Positions 20,895 to 30,480 of a stretch of 48,093 bases of DNA are shown here, piece by piece. Location: the NCBI GenBank assembly GCA_003427395.1, contig BFEA01000171.1, positions 2,113,377 to 2,161,469 on the forward strand, read 5' to 3'. Origin of the DNA: Chara braunii. Its lineage: Eukaryota; Streptophyta; Charophyceae; Charales; Characeae. Under the pieces are notes generated by a model, which was not told where the DNA came from, searched no databases, and saw nothing but the letters and a program-made list of their open reading frames with translations. The stretch's first letter is position 1; the number at the start of each line of letters is the position of its first letter. Both the position numbers and the translations under genes were made by a program.

Positions 20895-21435
20895 CACAGA
20901 AATGGGGCAAAGGCTTCCTATGCACAGAGAAAAACAACATAAAAATTTTCCAGAATTAAATAATCATTCTAGAGTAAAATTACATTCTAAATTTCAAATT
21001 TTCATTCCATCTTAAAAAATGTCATTCCAATTTTAAAATTTTTCGTCTTACTTGAAAACTTTCCTTCCAAGAATGGGGTATCCCTTCTTATTTGAATTGC
21101 ATGCTAGAGATGGAATGAAAGTCTGAATGAGTTCATGAAATATTTTAATTGGACTGCCATTTTAAGTAAGGATTTTCAGTCATAAATAGGTTAATCCAAT
21201 ATAAATTAAACTTTATTTATTGTAGTAGAATGAAAGTCTAATTAAAACATTTCATAAACTCGTCCAGACTTTCATTCCATTTTGAACAAATAGATGTAGT
21301 TGGAAGCGAAAACTTATATTTAGACGGGAACTTATCAAATTAAATTGTAAATTTTAGAATTGGACAAACATTAGAATGATAATTTATAAATATGAAGGAT
21401 GTTTTTTTATGGAATGTTTTTTCAACTTTCATTTT
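20895..21435. mobile_element. AT-rich palindromic insertion inside LINE RT
   Basis: The RT coding relic stops near 21440 and resumes near 20890; between lie about 540 AT-rich bases. Two inverted-repeat levels are visible. Inner arms at 21110-21155 (GGAATGAAAGTCTGAATGAG) and 21230-21285 carry the complement. Outer arms have AATCATTCTA...ATTCTAAATTT at 20960-21000 and the complement at 21340-21395. It is a non-autonomous foldback element, younger than the LINE copy. Exact ends and target duplication could not be fixed. Confidence 0.75.
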
Positions 21436-22064
21436 TCATGGGAATTTTTCTGTTGGAGTTCAATTGGCAGGTCATCAGGGCCTGGGCATTTGCCCAAGGT
21501 CATCTGTTTGGCTGCCAGTCTTGCCTCATTCTCTGAGATAGGTATCTTAAGTAAGTCTTTTTGAGCCCGAGAAACCTTGTTCTCTGTTTTGTTCCAGAAG
21601 TCTGAGAACTCTTTTAAATCTGTGTCAAAAGAGTCATATGAACGCCTGATTGTCACTATGTCTTTAAAATATTTCATTGCGTATGAGCAAATTAGGGAAG
21701 TCTCTGTGGCCTGTGAGGCCATGAGTGCAAAAGGGTGGTTTAATTCGCTCATAAGTGGTTCGACTTGACAAAGAATTAGCGACCGGAAGGTTAGTTTTGT
21801 CATCCGATCATATCCAATAATACCTCTAACCTTCAACCATTCTAACCAGCCAGACTGACGCTGTATTTCCAACTGTTCTAACTCGCTGCGCGCAGCTGTC
21901 CTCCTAGTTGACCAGTAGTACTCAGAAAAAGGGTCGTCCCCCATTGATTTTTCAACTTCTTCAATAATGGCTAATAAAGATTTTTCTTTCCATGACCGAG
22001 CTGCTACTTTCATCCTGGAAAATCCCTCCATAGCTGCCTGGATAATACAGATTTCAGTATCTGC

Positions 22065-23057
22065 CTAGTCCTCAACACTATGGAACAGATCTCTGACCCT
22101 ATCCCAGTCTTTCACTTGCGTGGAGATCCAAGAGGGAATCGCTGGATCTTTCATAATTTTTACGTTTAATCTGAATGGTGGTTTATACTTGTCAATGACT
22201 TCTTTTGCAATAATGTCCATCACTACCGGGTTGTGGTCAGACATAGATCCATACATCAGATCTGCCCCAATATAACGGTCCCAGGGGGAACCACGTGCAA
22301 AAATTACATCCAAATTTTTTTTTGGTTGAAGGGCTCGAGGGGATGGTCTGGGGCCATGCTAAGTATACCCTGATGATTCGGGATTCAAAGTCCGGTATGT
22401 GTCTGTGAGACCCTGGGAATTGACAAATTCAAAAAGTAATTGCTAGTCACTTCTTAGGGGCTCCGGTCGTGGAGAGTCAAGTCCTGGGGTGAGAACTGAG
22501 TTTCAGTCTCCCGCCAAAATCAGGTTTTCGGTATCTGGAATAAATCTTTGTAAATTCGCAAAATAATCGATACGGGCTGGGTATTCCACTTATGCATAGA
22601 TTGACATAACGACCCAGTCTTCATCCTCGACAACTATTTTGACCCAGGCCCAACGACCCTCCGTATCAGCACAATTGTCCAGTACTTCAACATCTAAATC
22701 TTTATTTATAAGCACTGCAACCCCTCCCTTCGAACCATCTGCAGGAGATCAGACTTGCGGGCTCATCCACCATCTTTGGGCCTCAATGATTTTTACCACA
22801 TATAGTTTAGTCTTTTGAAGACAGATAATATGAGTATTTTTCGAGTGAATCCAAGAGGAAAGACGACTCTTTTTGAATGTGTTATTGGAGTCACCTAACC
22901 CACGCACATTCCAATTTGCTATTCTAATTTTGTTGGGAAGAACCATTAAGAGGATCATTGCCGCTACTATATTGGATTCGGCCATTTGAGTCCAGCCCCG
23001 CCCCCGTTTCTGCTGGAATGGGCTGGCCCTGGGGTGCAGGGAGCACCTTTTTTGCAA
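22065..23057 (-). pseudogene. LINE APE-type endonuclease relic
   Basis: The endonuclease nicks target DNA for priming. The minus-strand frame from 23057 has Ile-Arg-Ile-Ala-Asn-Trp-Asn-Val-Arg-Gly-Leu-Gly (near 22935-22900), the N-terminal APE motif with the catalytic Asn, then Ile-Ile-Cys-Leu-Gln-Lys-Thr-Lys, where the catalytic Glu of L-Q-E-T-K is Lys. Further on come Gly-Gly-Val-Ala-Val-Leu, Leu-Ala-Gly-Asp-stop-Asn-Ser-Val-Leu (the G-D-x-N motif), and Ser-Asp-His-Asn-Pro-Val-Val (near 22215-22235), the catalytic S-D-H motif. At least five in-frame stops break the domain. Order and spacing are normal. Confidence 0.9.
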
Positions 23058-23226
23058 TTTCAGCCTGGGTTTTGAATATCAGAGCTCTGACGGATGCAGC
23101 CTGTATCAACCGTAAGTTGTCAGAGTATATTAGTCAGTCCACTACCACCTGGGCTGTCAATGATTCGGTCAAATTTACGCTTTTCAACATTTTCGAGTGG
23201 GGGGTAGAGAAGTGGGAAATGTCTAC

Positions 23227-25646
23227 CTAGTGGAACTGAAGAGGCGTTGCTGAGACATCCTTGTCCTGTTGAATTTCCAGGGCCAAAAAAAACAGGAACA
23301 AGACCACTTTACCTACCCCCGGCATCTCCACAAGGTGTCTAGATGTTTTCGGTTCAGGGATGATCCCAGTGTCAACAATGTCTAAAAGAAAATGTTTTTT
23401 AAAGATTCTGATCACGTTGTCGCCTGAAGGAGGGGGGTAGATAGGGATAGTGGGAAGTCTCAACTTACCTGCCTCCGGGAAAAGAGTCAATGTTTGTGCT
23501 CCCGAACTAGTAGGAGTGTAGACCAGGGGCACCAGGTAGAGGGGGAGGTAGCCCAAAGCTTTATCTGTTCTAGACAGGGTTTTCGTCGGAGCTGCTAAGG
23601 AAAGGGAACGTTTAACCGCTTTTAGACCAGCGGAACGTTCTCTTTTATTGACAGAACTCCTAGGAACGTCCTCTCTCGGACTTCCCTCCTCCTGGAACCG
23701 TGATGCCGTTTTGTTAAGATCGATACGAGCGCGCTTGGCGGGAGAGAGTGTTTTTCCCGATAGCTCCGTGTTTGGTTGGAGAGGGAAATTTTTCTTCTGA
23801 CGAATCTCCTGGCCCTTAGTGGAGAGAGAGTTTTTCTTCTTTTTTCGTACTGAGTTTTTTTGTTTCAGCTCTGTAACTGCCGCCGTGGGATCAAGCTCTT
23901 GATCTCCCGTCGGGGAGAAAAATTGTTGTTCAGGCTCATCAATTTCCTCCTCCTGTGCACGAACCTTAGGAGTGGCATGTTCTCCTGTGCCTGGGATCTG
24001 GGTCGTTTCATCGAACAGATCAGGCAGGTGCCACCGAGCCTCTAGTACTTCCAAATGAGTTAAAGTGTCTGCATCCTTTCCTGTTTCCGGCGAAGGCTCA
24101 GAGAGAGTGGTGTGTGTAGAGTCTTTTTTTACTAAGCATTCGGTCTTCCTCTTCCTCCTTCCCTTCCTCCTCCTCCTCATTAGTCCTCCCATTCCTCTCC
24201 TCCATTTGAGTATCCGATTCCCCGTTGTGTACTTTTGTCTTCATACCCTTTTCTGCAACAGGATCTGTCGAGCGTTACTGTTGTCACCAGTTTTGTGGGT
24301 GGTGACTGAGGCCTGGCCAACTGTGGCCACGTGGTTTTCCTCCAAGACCATATCCTGAAAACTGTCCGAGTGCGGTGTAGGCGATTGACTACTCTGACTC
24401 CTTTCCTGCGAAGGAGGAGATTTCAAAACATCTTTATAAGAAGGCGAACTACCGTTCCCCTGCTCCCGATGAGTTTTAGTCCCCCCTTGGGAAACGCCAC
24501 CTTCTTCCTCCGTCACCAGATGGTTATTTTGTAAATCTGAACGGTCAGAAACAGGTGGCAGGTTTCCCTTAAGCGAAGCCCAGGCTCTTTTTGCTTCTTG
24601 GGATCCTGCGGGGCCGGACCCGTTGCCCCTTCCTTCCTTCGCCAGGCTTGGTTTTATTTACCTGGTCCCTTTTTGCCTTGGGGTTCCCTATTTGGGGGGC
24701 CTTTCCCTTTTGCCTTCGGGGGGTTGTTCGGTATCAGCTTAGCTTTCTTCTTCTTATATGGACACTCAACATCCGATTCTTCGTGGAAATATCTTCGACA
24801 ACGTCCACACCATGGTGTAGAAGCACAGATCACCTCGAGCTCGACAAAACCCCCTTCCTCCATGTCAACTACCAGAAACCTTTTATACCGGGAGCGTGCC
24901 AATGATTCCACATCGAATCGAATGTTCAACAACGAGGGTGGTTTTTTATCTTTAAACACAGGATAAGATTTCAGAATTTTTCCATACAGTGCTTCAACTG
25001 CACCTTCGAGATGGGGAAGAACCCCGATAGGAACTTGAAGACAACGAATCCAGAAAAACTTAAAACGCATGGATTCTCTCCAATCGTATAACTCCGCCTC
25101 CGACATCCATGGCCTGATCGAGAGAGTGTAAGATTTCTGATCCAGCACTACTGTGTCTTATTTTTTCCTTAAGAGCTACGTGGCGATTTCCTTTGCTGAA
25201 GCCACGTAGGTAATTAAATTGAAGCCTTCATTCTGGAAGATTCCTTGTTTCGAAGGGGCATTGACATTTCCACTCTTTGCCCAACCGTTCTCATGAATGC
25301 GCACGATTCGTTCTTTAACTGATACTGGCAAAGAGTTGGAATCCCCTCCGAAAGCAATAGTAACCGTGTGCTCCGTTAACCAATTTTGCTGGATCCGGTA
25401 GACTTCCGGGTTGACCAGGACACGGTCAAAGTCCTCTCCAGATTCTACTAATTGAGGACAAAGTTCTTTTGGGAAGATTCCTTCGTTGTAACAGTTATTA
25501 ATTAAATTCTGAATTCGTTGTTTCTCGGAACCGGACAGTGAATGGGACGAAGTTGGGATTTCCCCCATCGTGCCTCCAGGTTCAGAACCGGTCAATGCAC
25601 GAAAAAACAAAATAAATTCTAAGCACTTACTACACTTCAAAGCCAA
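23227..25646 (-). pseudogene. LINE ORF1 (RNA-binding protein) relic
   Basis: ORF1 products bind element RNA. One minus frame runs from 25646 to 24654 with two stops (25176-25178 and 25158-25160). It contains a DUF4283-like stretch (Leu-Ser-Ile-Arg-Pro-Trp, then Phe-Trp-Ile-Arg-Cys-Leu-Gln-Val-Pro) and a CCHC knuckle. A frameshift leads to a second frame (24516-23227, one stop near 24241) whose 321-codon part is the longest open frame in the window. It is Lys/Arg- and Ser/Pro/Glu-rich with Arg-Arg-Arg-Lys-Gly-Arg-Arg-Lys-Arg-Lys near its start, fitting the basic disordered C-terminal half. Few lesions over 2.4 kb suggest the LINE is not very old. Confidence 0.8.
24762..24809 (-). other. CCHC zinc knuckle of LINE ORF1
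   Basis: Cys-Gly-Arg-Cys, four residues, His, six residues, Cys gives C-x2-C-x4-H-x6-C, followed by a Lys-Lys-Lys-Lys stretch. It follows Gly-Phe-Val-Glu-Leu-Glu-Val-Ile, the position where plant L1 ORF1 proteins carry zf-CCHC after DUF4283. The H-to-C spacing is two longer than in the commonest knuckle. Confidence 0.8.
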
Positions 25647-26133
25647 ATTAGACTACTCCAAATTTCCAAAATTAGCTAGGAAGCCTCAAATAAATATAGG
25701 GACAACCATCCCCCCCAAGTGAGAGGTGAGGAGTGTTTATACCTGTCTAGTCGCTGATTGCTGGAGAGCGGATCCCAAGCCAGATACCAAGTACGCCATA
25801 TCGCAGGTAGAACGCCTGTTGGAGCACGGCCTGGGGCTGGCTATAAACGAATGTCAGGAGAGGGGGGACGGGAAAGCTGATAGGCTTCCATGGCTACGAA
25901 TTAAAGCTCTGTGTCCCCTTTGCATGACATTCGAGCCATGACGGAGAGCCGGAGAGGAGGACGGTCGGTAGTGTTAACCCTAGCCCTAATGATGCTTGGC
26001 GTTGATGCTGCGCTGAAGCGCAGCATTAGCGCGTGTGATTAGCGCTAATTTTAGCGCTACCGGCCCCGTCGCCCCGCCTCCGGCCTCCGCAGCCTCCGCA
26101 GCCTCTGGCCTCTGATCTCTTTCTCTTTCTCTT

Positions 26134-26467
26134 GTTGTGACGTCTTCATGGGCGGAACGAGGTGAGATAATAATAATATATGGTTGTCCCCTGAGGGCCA
26201 AGTCCCACTAACCGCGTTGAGCTACCTCAACGCCTGAATCTGGACGCTTTTGCGGAGATGTGCAGAAATGGTGTTGACTTTCCTGAACTGCACGTCTCCA
26301 CAAAAACGTCCAGATTCGGGCGTTGAGGTTCAGCTCAACGCTGCTAGTGGGACTTGGCCCAGGGAAAAGAGCGGGCCACCTTTCAGGGATAATTCTGTTG
26401 TTGTCCCGAAATGTAGGGACGTACTATTTTCTTCTCTACTATTTTGTCGCGCTTCTTTCTCTTCCTT
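26134..26467. repeat. 334-bp direct repeat, right copy
   Basis: Gap-free match to 17867-18200, offset 8267. Here the sequence continues without a break into the GC-rich leader of the small gene at 26824. It carries the second family C palindrome at 26195-26360. A CT-rich end (CTTCTTTCTCTTCC) could serve as a pyrimidine patch for that gene's promoter, which is only a suggestion. Confidence 0.92.
26195..26360. mobile_element. Foldback element, family C (copy 2)
   Basis: Same 166-bp palindrome as 17928-18093 with a handful of substitutions. Outer arms GGGCCAAGTCCCACTA / TAGTGGGACTTGGCCC are intact. Confidence 0.85.
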
Positions 26468-26823
26468 GCCCCGGCGAACGCTCTGTCTTCTCTTCGAGGT
26501 GATTCGCTTGCGCGGAACTTCTTTGTCGGCGGAACGGAGAAGAGTCTAGTAGTCTTGGGGGCTCCTCGCTACCCAAACTGGCCGTTTTTAGGACGACTGG
26601 AACGGTGAGATCGACAGCGAGGAACGATCGAGGTCAAGCCAAGGCAAGGCAAGGGGAGGGAAGGCGGGAAGAGAGAAGGCAAGGAAGGCGCGGGATCGGG
26701 TGGCGATCGTCGGTTTCGCCTCGATTTCGCCGCCTTACTCAACACAAGACAGGCGCGAAACTTGTTTGCGGAGGCGGCTTGCGAAGGCAGTGCTTGTCGC
26801 GCCGCCACAGGGAGAGAGCGAAG
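26468..26823 (+). promoter_or_regulatory. GC-rich leader/upstream region of the small gene
   Basis: About 355 GC-rich bases lie between the 334-bp repeat and the ATG. A possible 5'-UTR intron is GGAACG|GTGAGATC (donor at 26605) to TTACTCAACACAAGACAG|GC (acceptor near 26754), which has a plausible branch-point-like TTACTCAAC. Splicing cannot be shown from sequence alone. No TATA box is obvious. Confidence 0.3.
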
Positions 26824-26967
26824 ATGATCTACGACGTGACGTCCGCGCTCTTCAGGTCCTTCCTCAGCTCGAAGGGAGGCGGCGCCGATAGTCGAAGGAG
26901 AATGGATTCGGCGCCGAGGACGGAAAAATTCAAGCCGAATGAGAACAAGCCTGTGATGACGGAATGA
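26824..26967 (+). CDS. Small basic conserved-looking protein, 47 aa
   Basis: An intact 47-codon frame begins at ATG in GCGAAGATGATC and ends TGA. The protein starts Met-Ile-Tyr-Asp-Val-Thr-Ser-Ala-Leu-Phe-Arg-Ser-Phe-Leu, then Ser-Ser-Lys-Gly-Gly, a charged Arg/Glu/Lys middle, and ends Asn-Glu-Asn-Lys-Pro-Val-Met-Thr-Glu. From memory, short uncharacterised plant proteins share a similar aromatic N-terminus, a Lys-Gly-Gly turn and an E-N-K-P-x-M-x-E end; this is unverified and no function is known to me. No signal peptide or membrane segment is seen. The frame stays open upstream to about 26605 but that extension has no family resemblance. It is the only credible non-transposon coding sequence here. 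Confidence 0.5.
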   Translation: MIYDVTSALFRSFLSSKGGGADSRRRMDSAPRTEKFKPNENKPVMTE

Positions 26968-26999
26968 TCATGGATGTCAGAAGAGGGGTGGGGTGGAGG

Positions 27000-28270
27000 G
27001 TGGGATGGGTGGGATGGGGGGCGTTCCGCTGGGACAGCGCCATTCTGACCTATGAAAAGAGACGTCCTCTCGAGGACAGGTTTTTTACTGCCTGATGGGT
27101 GATGATTGGGCCTCAGCAGCCATGGCTCTGAAGCGGTTGATTGGGCCTCAGCAGCCATGGCTTTGAAGCGGTTGCGGTCGCTGGTGCTTCGATCCAGAGG
27201 TCTCATGGAGAGGACGAAGGGGTGGACTTCATTTCCCGCCCAATTGAGGAGAGAATGCAAGTGACTGGGGGAGGAAATGTGTACATGTAGAGAGAGGGGT
27301 GGGGTGGGGGATATGTACATCTATGGAGGAGGGTGTGTGTGGGGATGTGTACGTGTCTGAAAGCGTGGAGAGGAGAGAGGGGAGGTGTGTGTGGCAAGTT
27401 TCTCGGAGATTCGAGGGAGAGTATGTGGACATCCCCGTGAGAGAGGAAAGGATGGGAAGGAAGGGTTGTGGCGGGAGATGGTATGTTTACGTCAGGGGAA
27501 AAAAGGGCGGGAAAGGTGGGTTGTGGCGGGAAGGAAGGATGGGTTGCCATCTCAGGGAGAAAAGGGCGGGAAGGGTGGGTTGTGGCGGGAAAAGGTGTGT
27601 TTCCATCTCAGAGGGAGAAAAAAGGTATGCAGGACGGAAGGATAGTGGCGGCGGAAGGGTACCGATAAGTAGGGGTGGATGTGGGTGGGTTGGGTGGGAA
27701 AGAGAAGAACAGAACGAACTACAGAGAGAAGGGTAGGAGAGAAAAAGGTGTACATCCTAATGAGAAGAGGAGGGGGGAGCGGGAACTTGCATCTTGGGGA
27801 TGGAGAAGGGAGGGAGGATGTGTCCAAGGGAGGGAGGATGTGTCCACCTCCGAGAGGAGAGTGGGACACGTCAAGGAAGAGGACGGAGAATATTCATGTC
27901 GGTCTTGTTGCCATGCGCGTCTGCATGAAGGCGGGGTGTGCAAATTTATCAGTCGGTATGCGAAGGGATTGTGTAGGGCTGGGTGCTGATGTCAGTGAGT
28001 TTTTGATATTGTTCAGTGGATTTTTTTGACGCTGCGCAGTGAATTTTAAATGTTGTTCAGTGAATTTCTAATCCTATGCAAAATAGTAAAAAAGTATGCA
28101 GTTCTATATGGAGACCTCTCTATACATGATGATGGTTTCGTCTTTATTTTTTTGGTTTGGTTTCGGCCTTCTTTTTTTTTTTTTTTTTTTTTTTTAGGGT
28201 TTCGTCCTTCTTTCGACTGAAGTCGAGTCTCAAATTGATTAGTCAGTTGTTGGTGTGGCGAGGTTGATGA
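27000..28270. repeat. Purine-rich low-complexity DNA
   Basis: G- and A-rich sequence with recurring GGGAAGGATGGG, GGGCGGGAA and GGGTTGTGGCGGGA blocks, imperfect minisatellite in nature. It includes an exact-length tandem duplication at 27104-27138/27139-27173 (one mismatch, GATTGGGCCTCAGCAGCC onward). The Gly/Arg-rich or Pro/Ser-rich frames on the two strands are composition artefacts. After 27990 comes AT-rich DNA with a T-run (28172-28194). The 5' part might be the 3' UTR of the small gene. Confidence 0.75.
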
Positions 28271-28652
28271 AATAGTTTGCTTGACCTGGTCGGTCTGAAG
28301 ATTGAGAAATTTTCGATCTACCTGAATTACTTAACATCGGACTGGTAAAACCCCATAGTACGTCCGATTTGGGTTTAGAAAGTTATCCCCTCTTGAGCGA
28401 ACTTTTGTGTTTTTGTATTTTCTTCATTTTGTGTTTACTAGGGTTCTTAAGGGCATTGGTGTTTTTTCGGCTTTGGTGTTGTCGAGTGGGTGTGTTTAGG
28501 CGGGGTTGAAGATGGGAAAAGTGATCTGGTGCTAAATTCTCCGCGCTTGATTCGCTCAACCTGAATTACTTTATCTTGATATTGGACTGGTGAACCTATT
28601 GTGCGTTCTATTTCGAACGTGATGCCCTCTTAAGCGAATTGTGTATTTCCCT

Positions 28653-28937
28653 AGGCCACCAGCCGGGACGCCCGGGTCCCGGGTGGCCAGCCCGTTCAAG
28701 GACCAAGGAAGGTTGCCCCCCCCGCAAAAAAAGAAACAAAATCCAAAAAATCCGGAAAAGAAAACGTGATGTAGAAAAATAAACTGAACTTTTGCTCAGG
28801 GTCGCATCGAAATTCTTCACCAAATTAAAAAAAAAAAAAAAAAGTATTGTCACAAGATTACATACATTTATTTTTCTTGTTTTTATTTTGTTTGGCCCGG
28901 CCGGGCAAGTGACCCCGGGCCACTCTGGTAGCCTAGG
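28653..28937. mobile_element. GC-ended foldback element, hAT-like relative (copy 1)
   Basis: It starts TAGGCCACCAGCCGGG and ends CCACTCTGGTAGCCTA, an inverted pair, with GC-rich sub-ends (CCCGGGTGGCCAGCCCG; GGCCCGGCCGGGC) and an AT-rich middle with a poly(A) run (28828-28845). The middle shares AGAAAAATAAAC...TTCTTCACCAAATT with the element at 14181. It sits inside the third tandem unit of the array. Confidence 0.7.
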
Positions 28938-29048
28938 TACTTCCTGTATTTTGTTTTGGCGTTTTTAAGGGCATTGGTGTTTTTGGCTTTCGTGTTGGGT
29001 CGAGTTATGTTTAGGAGGGTGAAGATGGAGAAAGTGACGTGGCGCTTA

Positions 29049-29342
29049 GGCTACCCGAGTGGCTCGGGACCACTTGCCCGGCCTGGCCCGTAAAAAAAAA
29101 AAAGTTACCAGAGTCGCCCGGCGGGACCACTTGCACGGCCGGGCAAAGTAATAAATTAAAATTTGGTTAGGAATTTCGATGTGACCCTGAAGTAAAAGTT
29201 GCTCAGTTTATATTTCTGAGTAACATGTTTTTTTTAGATCGTTTTGATTTTGTTCTTCTTTTGCTGGGACCTTCTTTGGCTCCTGCACGGCCGGGCCACC
29301 CGGGCAAACAAGGTGATGCTCGCGGCTCGGCTGGTCGCCTTA
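29049..29342. mobile_element. GC-ended foldback element (copy 2, opposite orientation)
   Basis: It starts TTAGGCTACCCGAGTGGC and ends GGCTGGTCGCCTTA, with CCGGGC blocks near both ends. Its interior (TTCGATGTGACCCTGAAG, AAAGTTGCTCAG) is the reverse complement of that in copy 1. The left end holds a short extra GC block with an A-run (29091-29103). A third, U2-interrupted relative follows to about 29655. Confidence 0.65.
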
Positions 29343-29429
29343 AAAAAAATACGTGTTCTTAATTTCGTGTTTATGGTAAGTTTGGTAAAGAACCTAAAAG
29401 AATAAAAACAAAATAAAAAAATATCGTTG

Positions 29430-29512
29430 TGGCCCGATGGACCACGGACCAGATATTAAACTGATCAGAACAGATAACTTCACCTGATCTTAGCCAAAAG
29501 CCTGAGAAAGAA
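29430..29512 (-). pseudogene. U2 snRNA-derived sequence, copy 1
   Basis: On the minus strand TTTTGGCTAAGATCA, TTATCTGTTCTGATCAG and TTTAATATCTGG follow the order of the U2 snRNA 5' domain, including the region around the branch-point recognition sequence, with substitutions (GTGTAGTA is altered). The 3' side continues as CCACAACGATATTTTTTTATTTTG, which resembles the CACACGATATTAAA...TTTTTTG that follows in plant U2. It is buried in a GC-ended foldback element. It is too short and mutated to be a functional gene. Confidence 0.75.
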
Positions 29513-30111
29513 CTTCGATTTGACCCTGAGGGAAAAGTTGTTCAGTTTATGTTTCTGCATAGTGTCCTCTTTTTTTTTTTTTTTCCTGGTACCTTCCTTG
29601 GTTCTCACACGGCCGGGCCGCCCGGGAGAACAAGGTGACCCGGCTGGTAGCCTGGTAGTGTGGCGCTGAATCCTCTGTTTAGGCGGGTGAAGATTTTCCT
29701 TTTCTTTTTTTCTTCTTTTTTTTTGTTTTGGGTGAAGATATTGAGAAACTGATGTGGCGCTAAGTTCTCCGCGCTCAAGTCGCTCTTCCTGAATGACTTG
29801 AAATCGGAATGGTAATCCTCTTCCGCGTCCGATTAGGGTTTTTCAAATGTTATCCCCTCTTGAGGGAATTCTGTTTATTATTTATTCTTATTATTTTTTA
29901 AATTCTGTTTAATTGTACTGCCTGTATTTTGTTTTTGGGGTTTTAAGGGTATTTTGGTGTTTTTGGCCTCGGTGTTGGCCTTAGCGAGGTTTGCCAAGGG
30001 CACCAGTACTCTCAGGGAGCCATGGAAAAGGCTATCTGAGAGCCTGGTTTATTGGGCACGGTGTATCAAGAGACTGCTGTGGGAGTATAAGCCTGTGGAA
30101 ATGTCCTAACT

Positions 30112-30219
30112 GCCGTCTTTCCCCGAACATAACGCACCCTAAAAATGAATGTATACAAGCTCTACTTCCGGCCAGATACAGCCAAAACGAGGGTGCGTTG
30201 TGTTCGGGGGAAGACGGTA
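30112..30219. mobile_element. Palindromic element, family A (copy 2)
   Basis: TGCCGTCTTTCCCCGAACA and GTTCGGGGGAAGACGGTA form the outer arms; inner text is ACGCACCCT/AGGGTGCGT, TATACAAGC and CGGCCAGATACAGCC. This is the ACGCACCCT subtype. A second family member (30372) follows only 150 bp downstream. Confidence 0.88.
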
Positions 30220-30371
30220 GGGACTGTACATTAGTAGTCTTTTATATAGCTTCTTAAAATCTCTGAGAATTATTCTATTACGGTATCTCTCGTCCGCAGA
30301 TGGAAAAATGCTATATCGTTTTTGTACTTTGCCCTTTTCTCGACGTACTATCTGCGTCTGCTTACGGCCGC

Positions 30372-30480
30372 TACTGTCTTCACCCGAATAGAACGCCTGG
30401 TCGTTATAGCTGCATATGGCACAGCTTTCAGTCCAGATGCATCGATAGTGAGTGGGCGTTTTGTGCGGGTGAAGACGGTA
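30372..30480. mobile_element. Palindromic element, family A (copy 3)
   Basis: TACTGTCTTCACCCGAATAGAACG and GTGCGGGTGAAGACGGTA flank inner text CAGTCCAGATGCA. The arms are partly mismatched in the middle. TA is at both outer edges. Confidence 0.8.

Larger units (their letters stand above)
19943..22031 (-). pseudogene. LINE reverse transcriptase relic (interrupted)
   Basis: RT primes on nicked target DNA. On the minus strand: a frame from 22031 ending in Gly-Lys-Cys-Pro-Gly-Pro-Asp-Asp-Leu-Pro (about 21475), the RT entry motif; after an insertion, Tyr-Leu-Pro-Lys-Gly (about 20870), Asn-stop-Arg-Pro-Ile, then Gly-Ala-Phe-Val-Lys-Glu-Arg-Ser-Ile and Asp-Met-Glu-Lys-Ala-Tyr-Asp-Lys-Val-Gly-Trp (20555-20690), the first catalytic Asp. 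Then come Arg-Gln-Gly-Cys-Pro-Leu-Thr-Pro (about 20400), and Ala-Ile-Ala-Asp-Asp-Leu (20264-20281), the catalytic Asp pair. Beyond the gap, Phe-Leu-Gly-Ile matches the usual Y-L-G motif. Catalytic residues persist although the frame is broken. Confidence 0.9.
18201..26133 (-). mobile_element. L1-type LINE, near full length, decayed
   Basis: On the minus strand this carries a GC-rich 5' region (26133 to about 25650), ORF1 with a zinc knuckle, an APE-type endonuclease, a reverse transcriptase with an A-D-D box, a C-terminal region and a poly(A) tail (18203-18227 as T-run). It is flanked by 334-bp direct repeats. Coding parts contain multiple stops, one assembly gap (20125-20200) and a ~540-bp insertion in the RT, so it cannot act on its own today. 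The DUF4283-like ORF1 with CCHC knuckle is typical of plant L1 elements. The 5' boundary at 26133 is inferred from the repeat edge; the 3' boundary is the poly(A) tract. Confidence 0.9.
28281..29975. repeat. Divergent tandem repeat array interrupted by insertions
   Basis: Recurring blocks are GGTGAAGATGGAGAAA, TGTGGCGCTAAGTTCTCCGCGC, CTGAATTACTT, CGTCCGATTTGGGTTT, TTATCCCCTCTTGAGCGAA and GGGCATTGGTGTTTTTGGC. They appear in the same order starting near 28281, 28500, 29010 and 29680, with the third unit cut by insertions. The unit is roughly 230-300 bp. No protein frame is conserved among units, so this looks like a satellite-like family rather than a gene. Confidence 0.75.

Noticed and set aside
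23227-24192. Independent host gene of 321 codons on the minus strand
   Set aside because: It is in frame with and downstream of the zinc-knuckle ORF1 relic and upstream of the endonuclease, and has the basic, disordered composition of ORF1 C-termini, so it is assigned to the LINE.
25970-26052. Telomere-like CCCTAGCCCTAA and a GCGC-rich hairpin
   Set aside because: Only one or two irregular units occur, so there is no telomeric array. The hairpin lies in the inferred LINE 5' region, with no sign of function.
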